Below, piece after piece: positions 52,198-59,918 of a DNA stretch of 63,126 bases. Source of the stretch: Algoriphagus litoralis. GTDB lineage: Bacteria > Bacteroidota > Bacteroidia > Cytophagales > Cyclobacteriaceae. A program made the translations under genes and the position numbers. The notes under the pieces are model-generated. The model was given only the letters and a program-made list of their open reading frames with translations. It ran no database searches and was not told the DNA's origin. How positions within the stretch are numbered: position 1 is the first letter of the stretch; every line of letters starts with the position of its first letter. The stretch lies in NCBI RefSeq assembly GCF_003259255.1, contig NZ_QGOL01000023.1, positions 1 through 63,126 of the forward strand, given 5' to 3'.

Positions 52198-53772
52198 TTG
52201 AGTACGGAATTGTTAATCGATTCTGCTCAAAACGGAAGTCGGATTGCCCTGCTGCATGATAAGCAACTGGTGGAGCTTCATTCCGAAGGAATGGACAATC
52301 AGTTCAAAGTAGGTGACATTTACCTAGGTACGGTACGTAAGATCGTCAACGGTCTCAATGCTGCGTTTATTGACGTAGGCTATGAGAAAGACGCCTTTCT
52401 TCACTATCAAGATCTGGGGCCAAATGTCAACTCGATGTTGAAGTTCACCAAAATGGTGCGCAACAACAACTACACTAATTATCTGCTGAAAGGATTTGAA
52501 AACGAACCTGAGATAGACAAAATCGGCAAAATCGAGAAAGTTCTATCCAAGACCAATCAAGTATTGGTTCAGATCGTCAAAGAACCCATTTCTACAAAAG
52601 GACCCCGACTATCCTGTGAGCTCTCTCTGCCCGGTCGTTTTTTGGTGCTGGTTCCCTTCTCAGATACAGTCAATGTATCTAAGAAAATCCGCAGCAATGA
52701 CGAGCGCAAAAGACTTCTCAGACTCATCAATTCAATCAAACCTGCCAACTTCGGAGTAATCATCCGAACAGTGGCTGAAGGACAGTCCGTGACGGAACTT
52801 GATAAAGACCTTCGCAATCTTCTCGATACCTGGGAAGAGGGAATGAAAAAATTGTTGAAAGCTAAGAGCCGGGACAAAATCATCGGAGAGATGAGCATGG
52901 CTTCCTCCTTAATCAGAGACCTGCTCAACGAATCATTCGACGCAATCACCGTAGAAGAAGAATCAACCTACGATCAGATCAGATCCTACATCAGGACAAT
53001 CGTGCCTGAAAAAGAAAAAATTGTCAAGCTTTACAACGGTAAAGTTAAGCTCTTTGAAAATTTTGGAATCGAAAAGCAAATCAAAAGCCTTTTTGGACAG
53101 ACGGTGAGCCTACCTCAGGGAGGCTATGTCATCATTGAACACACCGAGGCCTTGCACGTCATCGACGTCAACAGTGGCAATAAGTCCAATCAGGAAAGCG
53201 ACCAGGAGTCAACTGCGTTGAAAACCAACATGGTCGCCGCCAAGGAAATTGCCAGACAACTCCGCCTCCGGGATATGGGAGGTATCATCGTCGTAGACTT
53301 CATCGATATGAAAAAGGCCGAAAATAAAAAGGCTATCTACGAAGTGATGATGCAAGAGATGAAACTGGACAGGTCCAAGCATACTGTGTTGCCGCTGAGC
53401 AAATTTGGGCTCATGCAGATCACCCGACAGCGGGTAAGACCGGAAGTCAATATTGTGACTAAGGAAACTTGCCCGGCTTGCAACGGTACTGGTAAAATTC
53501 AGGCTTCGATCCTGATCGCCGACAAGTTGGAGCACGACCTAGCGCACATTGCCACTATCCAAAATGTGGCCAACATTCAAATTGGGCTGCATCCCTATCT
53601 GCACGCATACTTCACCCAAGGCCTGATTAGCCAGCGGATGAGGTGGTTTTTCAAGTATTACAAATGGATAAAACTGATCAGAGATTCTTCCCTACCCGTG
53701 ACGGAATACAGATTTCTAGATGAATCTGGTGAGGAAATCGAACTACAACAAGTAAAAAGCGAGACTGAATAA
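52198..53772 (+). CDS. rng: Ribonuclease E/G family protein
   Basis: Endoribonuclease of 524 residues for rRNA maturation and mRNA decay. An N-terminal S1 domain (DIYLGTVRKIVNGLNAAFIDVG, about 40-61) is followed by the catalytic core with IDVNSGNKSN (about 322-331, metal-binding Asp) and DMGGIIVVDFIDM (about 356-368, second Asp), and the zinc-link CPACNGTG (about 422-429). It lacks a degradosome-binding extension, so RNase G-like. It starts at TTG, giving (M)STELLIDSAQNG. Confidence 0.94.
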   Translation: MSTELLIDSAQNGSRIALLHDKQLVELHSEGMDNQFKVGDIYLGTVRKIVNGLNAAFIDVGYEKDAFLHYQDLGPNVNSMLKFTKMVRNNNYTNYLLKGFENEPEIDKIGKIEKVLSKTNQVLVQIVKEPISTKGPRLSCELSLPGRFLVLVPFSDTVNVSKKIRSNDERKRLLRLINSIKPANFGVIIRTVAEGQSVTELDKDLRNLLDTWEEGMKKLLKAKSRDKIIGEMSMASSLIRDLLNESFDAITVEEESTYDQIRSYIRTIVPEKEKIVKLYNGKVKLFENFGIEKQIKSLFGQTVSLPQGGYVIIEHTEALHVIDVNSGNKSNQESDQESTALKTNMVAAKEIARQLRLRDMGGIIVVDFIDMKKAENKKAIYEVMMQEMKLDRSKHTVLPLSKFGLMQITRQRVRPEVNIVTKETCPACNGTGKIQASILIADKLEHDLAHIATIQNVANIQIGLHPYLHAYFTQGLISQRMRWFFKYYKWIKLIRDSSLPVTEYRFLDESGEEIELQQVKSETE

Positions 53773-53786
53773 GTCTCGTTTTTTTT
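53760..53786 (+). terminator. Terminator after rng
   Basis: CGAGACT / AGTCTCG, 7-bp stem with GAATA loop, then a run of eight T; the rng stop codon lies in the loop. It also ends close to the stop of the convergent DUF4221 gene. Confidence 0.85.
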
Positions 53787-54891
53787 ATGGGTTGATTTTG
53801 GAAAAGTCCAGTACAGCAAAAGAAACCAAATCATCTGTAGTTTTTGTATGAAGTTGGACCACATAACCCTCAGGCGTATTGAACCCGTATGACCCCATTT
53901 CATTTGGGTCGAAAAGCAATTCCGCTTCTTTGGTAAGATCGTAGTTTAAGACTAATAACTTGTACTTCTTCTGTTGCGGATTTTCAATCGTAGGTCCTTT
54001 GATTCTTACGGTCCTCAATACTTTTTTAGAATGAGTATCAATGTCGAGTCCCTCATATTTACTGCTTTCGTGATTGGGATTGAAAACGGTGTATTCTCCC
54101 TGCTGCGAAGTGGTACCTTTTAAAAATTTCAGTTTTTCAATCGATCCGGCATAATGCCAAGTCTGCTTTCCGTCCCTTATTTGTAGCAAAGAATCTGAAA
54201 TAGAGAAAGATACCAAGTGTTCATCTCTTTGACTATTAAATATATGGCTAAATAGCCCCAACTGATCGTCATCTGTATACTGAAGTACTTCCTTTGGATA
54301 CCGAAAACGGAAATGATCGAATTCTTCTTTTTTAGTGTCGAAAACGATGCCCCACTTATCATAATCAGTAAATCCTTCTTTAAAGACGTATGGCACATCG
54401 GTGAAAAAAAGCTTGTCCCCTGATTTTTGAATTTTATTGAATAAAAAAGTGGAGTAATTGTGATACAATCTTTCATTGGACACCTCCGGGAACTTCCATC
54501 GCTGGATTACCTCTCCTTGGAGATTTGCCTCTATCAATTCCTTTTGTTGTGAAAGGAAAAAGATAGAACTCCCCTCAATAAAATTTCCTGTAAGAAACCC
54601 TCCAATCCCATCTGGACCTTCTATTTCAAACTTTACAGCGTTTAGAATTTTACCCTCTGGATAACTATAAGTCAAGAGCCGATGCTGATTGAATGTCATC
54701 AATACCTCACCCGAATCGGTTTGAAAGTGGTAAAAATCACTTCCCAAATACTTGGTTAGCGTATCTTTTTCAAGAAAAAGTGTATCTACAATGAGTTCGT
54801 AAAGATCGAATTGCTGAATTACAACTGATTTTTTGTTTTGATTGCACGCTGCTGTGAGAAAGGCTAGAGCGAGATAGAGTAGTCGTTTCAT
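53785..54891 (-). CDS. DUF4221-type lipoprotein
   Basis: Lipoprotein of 368 residues (Cys16 in LTAAC), with many short beta strands that suggest a propeller (QKELIEANLQGEVIQRWKFPEV, FFTDVPYVFKEGFTDYDKWG, YKLLVLNYDLTKEAELLFDPNEMGSYGFNTPEGYVV). This pattern fits the DUF4221 family found mostly in Cyclobacteriaceae and their relatives. Function unknown. It is alone on the minus strand next to rng's terminator. Confidence 0.75.
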   Translation of the reverse strand: MKRLLYLALAFLTAACNQNKKSVVIQQFDLYELIVDTLFLEKDTLTKYLGSDFYHFQTDSGEVLMTFNQHRLLTYSYPEGKILNAVKFEIEGPDGIGGFLTGNFIEGSSIFFLSQQKELIEANLQGEVIQRWKFPEVSNERLYHNYSTFLFNKIQKSGDKLFFTDVPYVFKEGFTDYDKWGIVFDTKKEEFDHFRFRYPKEVLQYTDDDQLGLFSHIFNSQRDEHLVSFSISDSLLQIRDGKQTWHYAGSIEKLKFLKGTTSQQGEYTVFNPNHESSKYEGLDIDTHSKKVLRTVRIKGPTIENPQQKKYKLLVLNYDLTKEAELLFDPNEMGSYGFNTPEGYVVQLHTKTTDDLVSFAVLDFSKINP

Positions 54892-54942
54892 CCTAAAGAG
54901 TTTTTCTGAGTAAGAGGAAAATCGTTTGATTAAACTAAAACT

Positions 54943-55395
54943 CTAAATAAAAAGTCCCCATCCATCGTCGTATCTGTCCGCAGAATCAAAACCTCTGACC
55001 CATTCTACAAACAATACCTTGAATTCTGCGATGGCTTCGCGAAGGAGGTTTAGATGCTCCTCGGCATGGGTTTCTTCTAATGCTAGTTGATAGGTCATGG
55101 AATTGAGATGCCGGGCATGCACTTTCATAATGGTAGCATTCTCCATTTTGAGAATGAAGTCGTTGACCCCTTCCGCACCGGCAAATTTGACACTTATTAA
55201 GGTGGCATCTTCCATCATCATTCCCCCATAGAGCTCCTTGCGGGCTTCATCTAGACTGCCAACTAGAGCGTGCGTAAGCGAAACAATCTCGCTCGCTTTT
55301 TTCATCAAGGGATGAGAGTAAATCTGATCCCGATGTGCTTTTGGGTCAAATTCACTCTCATCGTCTTCTTCATTTTCTTCAAAATCGTCCCACAT
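54943..55395 (-). CDS. Conserved protein of unknown function (Bacteroidota)
   Basis: Cytoplasmic protein of 150 residues with a very acidic N-terminus (DDFEENEEDDESEFD) and a helical body: MKKASEIVSLTHALVGSLDEARKELYGGMMMEDATLISVKFAGAEG..., LREAIAEFKVLFVEWVRGFD. It ends GWGLFI. I do not recognise a named family. It lies 37 bp after the DUF3127 gene on the same strand, which may be functionally linked. Confidence 0.75.
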   Translation of the reverse strand: MWDDFEENEEDDESEFDPKAHRDQIYSHPLMKKASEIVSLTHALVGSLDEARKELYGGMMMEDATLISVKFAGAEGVNDFILKMENATIMKVHARHLNSMTYQLALEETHAEEHLNLLREAIAEFKVLFVEWVRGFDSADRYDDGWGLFI

Positions 55396-55432
55396 CTAAA
55401 AGTTAGTTTAAAAAGAATTCTACTACTATTTA

Positions 55433-55777
55433 TTAGAAAGGAAGCTTGTCTTCTTCACTTTCAGAGTAAAAGGTGTCTACTTCAGGCATCGATGCAGGTG
55501 CTCCTCCTCCTGAGGTCCGGTCTACCTTGTAGGCCTTCACTTCAGTGTACCAGCGTCCATTGTATTCTCTGCTTTCCACATCGATCCCAAGAGTCACCTG
55601 TTCTCCGATTTTCAAACCAAACTGGTCAATCTTATCCCCCCAGAGTGAAACACAGACTTTTTTAGGATACTGACCGCCGGTCTCCAGGATATATTCTTGC
55701 TTTCTCCAGGCATTTCCACTTTTTGAATTACCACCTACTTCGGGTAATTGACTGATTATTTTTCCGCTTAAATCCAT
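55433..55777 (-). CDS. DUF3127 protein (OB-fold-like)
   Basis: Protein of 114 residues. MDLSGKIISQLPEVGG, RKQEYILETGGQYPKKVCVSLWGDKID (about 24-50), GEQVTLGIDVESREYNGRWYTEVKAYKV (about 58-85) and an acidic tail (ESEEDKLPF) resemble the short DUF3127 / ssDNA-binding-like OB-fold proteins of Bacteroidota. The acidic end recalls the SSB tail. A nucleic-acid-binding role is possible but unproven. Confidence 0.82.
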   Translation of the reverse strand: MDLSGKIISQLPEVGGNSKSGNAWRKQEYILETGGQYPKKVCVSLWGDKIDQFGLKIGEQVTLGIDVESREYNGRWYTEVKAYKVDRTSGGGAPASMPEVDTFYSESEEDKLPF

Positions 55778-56197
55778 ACTAATATTATCATGATAGGATT
55801 ACGAAGGTAAGAAATGCCTACGAAAAAGGCATCTAATAAGCGTGGATGTTTATTTAAGGAAGGCCAACAATAAAATCTACCGAGAACTATTGGAGCGCTT
55901 TGTAATGGGCTGTTTCATGTTGAAATGAGGTTATAAAATTTTCTGTTTTAACATTTTTTGGCACCATCATTGGCCATAGGGTATTCCCGGAATTGGTTTT
56001 TAAAATAGAATAGTTTGAGAAATATTCATTTGCAAAACTTCCTATTGATTTTGATCCATTACTTGACATGTATCCAAAAATCCACTTAGATTGAGTGCTT
56101 AAAATACAATCGCTGGCAAATTTTCGATTTTTATTTCTTTCACACTTTAAATGATACTATGGCTTAGACTTCTACGTTGTTTATAAACCAACTTAAA
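55778..56197. other. Spacer before the sigma-factor gene
   Basis: About 420 bp with no firm gene. A minus-strand frame (55887-56069, MSSNGSKSIGSFANEYF..., 60 codons) could be a small orphan gene or the remains of one, but has no recognisable start signal or family. The stretch before the sigma gene is AT-rich (TTTTTATTTCTTTCACACTTTAAA) and probably holds its promoter. Confidence 0.4.
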
Positions 56198-56800
56198 ATG
56201 AATAAGCGAATAGGTCCACAGGACAGCGAATTGATCGCTCAGTATCGAAACGGTAGCGAGGCGGCTTTTGATCTTTTAGTAGATCGATACCAAAGTAAAG
56301 TTTTTACCACAATTTATCTGATCGTCAAGGATCAGTCCGTAGCAGAGGATTTGCTCCAGGATGTATTTGTAAAAGTAGTCCAGACTATTCATTCAGATCG
56401 GTATAGTGAGGAGGGGAAATTTCAGCCTTGGTTAATGAGAATAGCGCATAACCTAGCCATTGATTACTTCCGGAAAGCCAAACGCTATCCCACTATTCTG
56501 ATGGAAGATGGGTCCAATCTGTTTAATTCGCTGATGTTTGCAGAGGCATCCATCGAGGATCATCGGATGAAGGAAGAGACCTTTGAAATGGTCAAAAAAC
56601 TGATCGAAGAGCTCCCTGAAGCCCAAAAAGAGGTTTTGGTTATGCGGCATTATCTGGATATGAGTTTTCAGGAAATCGCCGATCAGACTGGAGTGAGTAT
56701 TAATACCGCTTTGGGGAGAATGCGATACGCGCTGATCCACCTTAGGAAGAAAATGAAACAATTAAACTTTGCCTATGATAAAATCATTTACCCCAAATGA
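56198..56800 (+). CDS. ECF-type RNA polymerase sigma factor
   Basis: Sigma-70 family regulator of 200 residues. Region 2 includes AAFDLLVDRYQSKVFTTIYLIVKDQSVAEDLLQDVFVKV (about 22-60) and PWLMRIAHNLAIDYFRK; region 4 includes LPEAQKEVLVMRHYLDMSFQEIADQTGVSINTALGRMRYA (about 142-181). I begin at MNKRIGPQDSEL; an in-frame start seven codons upstream is possible. The next gene overlaps its end by 26 bp, and there is no standard anti-sigma factor with a membrane helix nearby. Confidence 0.93.
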   Translation: MNKRIGPQDSELIAQYRNGSEAAFDLLVDRYQSKVFTTIYLIVKDQSVAEDLLQDVFVKVVQTIHSDRYSEEGKFQPWLMRIAHNLAIDYFRKAKRYPTILMEDGSNLFNSLMFAEASIEDHRMKEETFEMVKKLIEELPEAQKEVLVMRHYLDMSFQEIADQTGVSINTALGRMRYALIHLRKKMKQLNFAYDKIIYPK

Positions 56801-57008
56801 CCTGGTACGGTACATCTACCAGGAAATGCCCGAGGTAGAACAAGAACTCTTAATGCAAGCCTTGCATAGCGATCAAGCACTGATGCAAGAATACGTAGAG
56901 ATGCTGAGCACGATAGAGCAATTGAACCAGATCCGTCTGCAACCATCGGAGAAAGTAGTAAACGCCATCAAATCAATGGCTCATTCTACGGGACTACAAA
57001 AAGTCTAA
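56775..57008 (+). CDS. Tiny partner of the ECF sigma factor (possible anti-sigma)
   Basis: A 77-residue soluble protein beginning MIKSFTPNDLVRYIYQEMP, inside the sigma gene's 3' end, so the two are almost certainly co-translated. The first 45 residues (NDLVRYIYQEMPEVEQELLMQALHSDQALMQEYVEM) have the spacing of the helical anti-sigma N-terminal domain but none of its zinc-binding His/Cys, and there is no transmembrane helix. Role as a cytoplasmic anti-sigma is an inference from place and shape. Confidence 0.7.
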   Translation: MIKSFTPNDLVRYIYQEMPEVEQELLMQALHSDQALMQEYVEMLSTIEQLNQIRLQPSEKVVNAIKSMAHSTGLQKV

Positions 57009-57017
57009 AGCATTGGT

Positions 57018-57043
57018 AACCCCGGCAATCGTCGGGGTTTTTC
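57018..57043 (+). terminator. Terminator after the sigma/partner pair
   Basis: AACCCCG / CGGGGTT, 7-bp stem with an 8-nt loop, then TTTTTCTTTT. Confidence 0.85.
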
Positions 57044-57045
57044 TT

Positions 57046-57906
57046 TTAAAACTCTCCAATAAACTCCTTGGCTTCTTTCAAAAGCATCGCATTGGTCTGT
57101 GGGGTAAAACCATGACCCTGACCGGGAACGATGGTCAATTGATGGCGGACGTTTACACCTTTCAGCTTTTCCTGAAGAAGTAAACTCTGACTAATCGGGA
57201 CTACCGCATCCTGATCTCCATGAAAAAAGATAGTCGGTACATCACTGGCATCAATATGGGTGACAGGACTGGCGTTGGCGTAATTTTCGGCGGCAGAAAC
57301 AGGAGTTCCACCAAGAAGTGCAGTAAGGCCTAGTGTGGTGATGTTATTAAATGAATACAGCTCGGTCAAATCTGTCGGAGGAAAGAAAACCACCGCAGCC
57401 TTGAGATCCGAGTTGTTATTTTTATAGGCATGAAGAAGGGCAAGATGCCCGCCTGCACTTGCCCCTGAGATGATGAAATCATCCGAAATGGTCCAATTTG
57501 AAAGTTGACTTTCTATGTAGTTGAATGCAGCGATGATATCCTGCTCTTGCTCTAATATGCCATTGCTTCCAGTAGTAAAATCGAAAAGTCTATAATTGAG
57601 GGAAATGAATGCATAATCCGGAAATTCACTTTCTAGTACGGACTTGACTTGGAGAAATTCGCTTTTATCTCCATCTATCCATCCACCGCCATGTATATAT
57701 ATAAGGAGCGGAGTTTGGGATGTAGTCCTTCCTGCTGGCAGATATACATCCATTGTTTGCTTTGGATCTGATCCATAGGATTCATCCAGCAAGTCTCTCG
57801 CTGCTAAGAAGTCAGGATTCGGATCTGGATCTGAGGAGCAAGCGCTAAAAAACAGTATGGCCGCTACACTGAATATGGAAAGGAGTTTAAAAACACTGTT
57901 TTTCAT
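57046..57906 (-). CDS. Alpha/beta hydrolase lipoprotein (esterase-like)
   Basis: Lipoprotein of 286 residues (Cys23 in FFSAC). It shows the oxyanion-hole motif YIHGGGWIDGDKS (about 70-82), the nucleophile GASAGGHLAL (about 147-156), Asp in HGDQDAVVPIS (about 228) and His in GQGHGFTPQ (about 266), so the Ser-Asp-His triad is intact. This fits BD-FAE-like carbohydrate esterases or general lipases/esterases. It is three bases after the aldehyde dehydrogenase gene, so one transcript. Confidence 0.9.
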   Translation of the reverse strand: MKNSVFKLLSIFSVAAILFFSACSSDPDPNPDFLAARDLLDESYGSDPKQTMDVYLPAGRTTSQTPLLIYIHGGGWIDGDKSEFLQVKSVLESEFPDYAFISLNYRLFDFTTGSNGILEQEQDIIAAFNYIESQLSNWTISDDFIISGASAGGHLALLHAYKNNNSDLKAAVVFFPPTDLTELYSFNNITTLGLTALLGGTPVSAAENYANASPVTHIDASDVPTIFFHGDQDAVVPISQSLLLQEKLKGVNVRHQLTIVPGQGHGFTPQTNAMLLKEAKEFIGEF

Positions 57907-57909
57907 TAT

Positions 57910-59355
57910 TTAAAACCATTTGATTAAGGACTGAATGATATTTTTTGCCTTCATCCCATAGGGTGGCCGCAAAAGCGTAACATTATTAACACCAACCCGC
58001 TGTTTCAAAACTCCTTTTTCATTACTGAAAGCTAAAAAGCCAGCGTGCCCGTGTGCTTTTCCAATACCACTGTTATTTACTCCACCAAAGGGTAAATTGT
58101 TGTGAAGAAAATGGAGTACACAGTCGTTGATGACTACATTCCCTGAGCTGGTCTCCTGGATTACCTTTTTGGAATTCATGTTTTCGCCAAAATAATAAAG
58201 TGCCAGGGGTTTTGGTTTCGAATTAATTAGGTTTATCGCATCTTCCAAAGAGGAAAAGGTCAAAATCGGGAGAATAGGCCCAAAAATCTCCTCATTAAAC
58301 ACATCCATATTATCCTTGATTCCGGAAAGTAGGGTGGGCTCCAGGTAGCAATTGGATTCATCAATTTTACCTCCAAAGTCAAGTGTTGCTCCTTTGGAAA
58401 CAGCATCAGCCAGGTAGCTTCTTAGTCGATTGAAGTGTTTTGGGCCAATGATTCTGGCATAATCCTGGGATTTCTCTATTCCTTTGAATTCGGGATCATA
58501 GTATTTTTGGATGAAAACCTTCAATTCCATCAGCAATCGTTCTTTTTTTGATTCATGGACCAGAATATAATCCGGAGCAATGCAGGTTTGTCCACAGTTG
58601 ACAAACTTTCCCCAGATCAATTTGCCTGCCGCGTCATTGAGATCTGCGGATTCATCAATGATAGCTGGTGACTTTCCGCCCAGTTCAAGAGTGACTGAAG
58701 TAAGATGCTCAGCAGCAGCTTTCATAACTATTTTTCCCACTGCCGGGCTTCCGGTAAAGAAAATATGATCAAATGGCAGTTTTAAAAGTTCCTGAGAAAC
58801 GTCCGCCTCACCCAAAAAAACAGCCACCTCTTCGGGTTGAAATAGGTCATTTACCATTTTCTGGATCAAGTCCGAGGTAGCAGGTGAGAGTTCCGATGGT
58901 TTTATAATCGCAGGGCAACCCGCAGCCAATGCAGAAACCAGTGGTCCTACGGTAAGGTTGAATGGGAAATTCCAAGGGGAAATGATCAGGGCCACACCTT
59001 TGGGTTCATAATAGACCTTTGCACTCGTTCCAATCATGGCTAGAGGGGTAGAAATCCCCTGAGGTTTCATCCAGCTTTTTAGGTTATTCAGGGTATGGTT
59101 GATTTCGGAAGTAACGGGGAATATTTCGCTAAGATCTACCTCTGGTACAGGCTTTTTGAAATCTTCCCAAAGTGACTTACGGATAAAATCTTGATTTTTT
59201 TCAATCCAAGTACGGATTTTGATCAATCGGGCAGATCGTTCTTCAAGGGTCGAGCATCTCCAGAGTAAGGCTGTCTTCTGCTGTTTTTCGAATAGTTTGG
59301 TAAAAGACAGGCTATTGGTATGTGTTAGGATTGGATCTATCATCTGCGAGTTCAA
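57910..59355 (-). CDS. Aldehyde dehydrogenase (class 3-like)
   Basis: NAD(P)-dependent dehydrogenase of 481 residues. It has the Rossmann/substrate parts: SPWNFPFNLTVGPLVSALAAG (about 127-147), FTGSPAVGKIVMKAAAEHLTSVTLELGGKSPAII (about 200-233, catalytic Glu in ELGGKSP), and the catalytic Cys in FVNCGQTCIAPDYIL (about 253-267). The hydrophobic end KNIIQSLIKWF recalls the membrane tail of ALDH3. It could oxidise fatty or aromatic aldehydes. The first ATG is used; a second lies four codons later. Confidence 0.92.
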   Translation of the reverse strand: MNSQMIDPILTHTNSLSFTKLFEKQQKTALLWRCSTLEERSARLIKIRTWIEKNQDFIRKSLWEDFKKPVPEVDLSEIFPVTSEINHTLNNLKSWMKPQGISTPLAMIGTSAKVYYEPKGVALIISPWNFPFNLTVGPLVSALAAGCPAIIKPSELSPATSDLIQKMVNDLFQPEEVAVFLGEADVSQELLKLPFDHIFFTGSPAVGKIVMKAAAEHLTSVTLELGGKSPAIIDESADLNDAAGKLIWGKFVNCGQTCIAPDYILVHESKKERLLMELKVFIQKYYDPEFKGIEKSQDYARIIGPKHFNRLRSYLADAVSKGATLDFGGKIDESNCYLEPTLLSGIKDNMDVFNEEIFGPILPILTFSSLEDAINLINSKPKPLALYYFGENMNSKKVIQETSSGNVVINDCVLHFLHNNLPFGGVNNSGIGKAHGHAGFLAFSNEKGVLKQRVGVNNVTLLRPPYGMKAKNIIQSLIKWF

Positions 59356-59918
59356 TTGTGTTTACAATGGAATGTCTGCAAGTACGAATTTTTGTATTGG
59401 AATACATAAGGCTTCTAATTGAGATAGATCAAGAAATTGAACGGAGAATAGACCTTCTTTTTGATCGCTAACTGTCACAGAATATTTTTCTAATACTCAA
59501 CTAAGAAGTTTAGTGAAACAACAATGAATGAGTTCAGCTAAAGGGTAAATATTGTTTAATAATAATCCAAAAAAACTCAACAAAAAGGCGTTTAACAGAC
59601 AAGAAAAATAATTTCAAATAAAAAAAAATGCATTACGTATAAAGTTTTTTTGAAATTGTCTTGGATATGAAAAACATAAAAGTGTATTTTTATGACATAA
59701 TTGTGATTGCAAGATCTCTGACCTCCTTAAAAAGGCTAAGATTTCCCAGAATTAAAAAATTTGAAATACGAATAAAATTTGGTTTTAGGCGGTTAGGCAA
59801 AATAAATAGTCAAGCCTGAATGGATTTATTCCAATAGAAGATTAAAAATACCAGTTATCGCGAAACGTTTACGGACTCGAAAATTTTAAAATAATACGAT
59901 ATGGACCATTTATCCAAT
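59356..59918. other. Spacer before the giant surface-protein gene
   Basis: About 560 bp, AT-rich, with no recognisable gene. It serves the divergent aldehyde dehydrogenase and surface-protein genes. I find no exact TAnnTTTG box; the nearest is TAAAATTTG near 59774, one base too long. An ATG at 59902 opens only an 18-codon frame. Confidence 0.45.

Noticed and set aside
55887..56069. 60-codon minus-strand frame as a real gene
   Set aside because: No motif, signal or neighbour supports it; kept only as a remark in the spacer entry.
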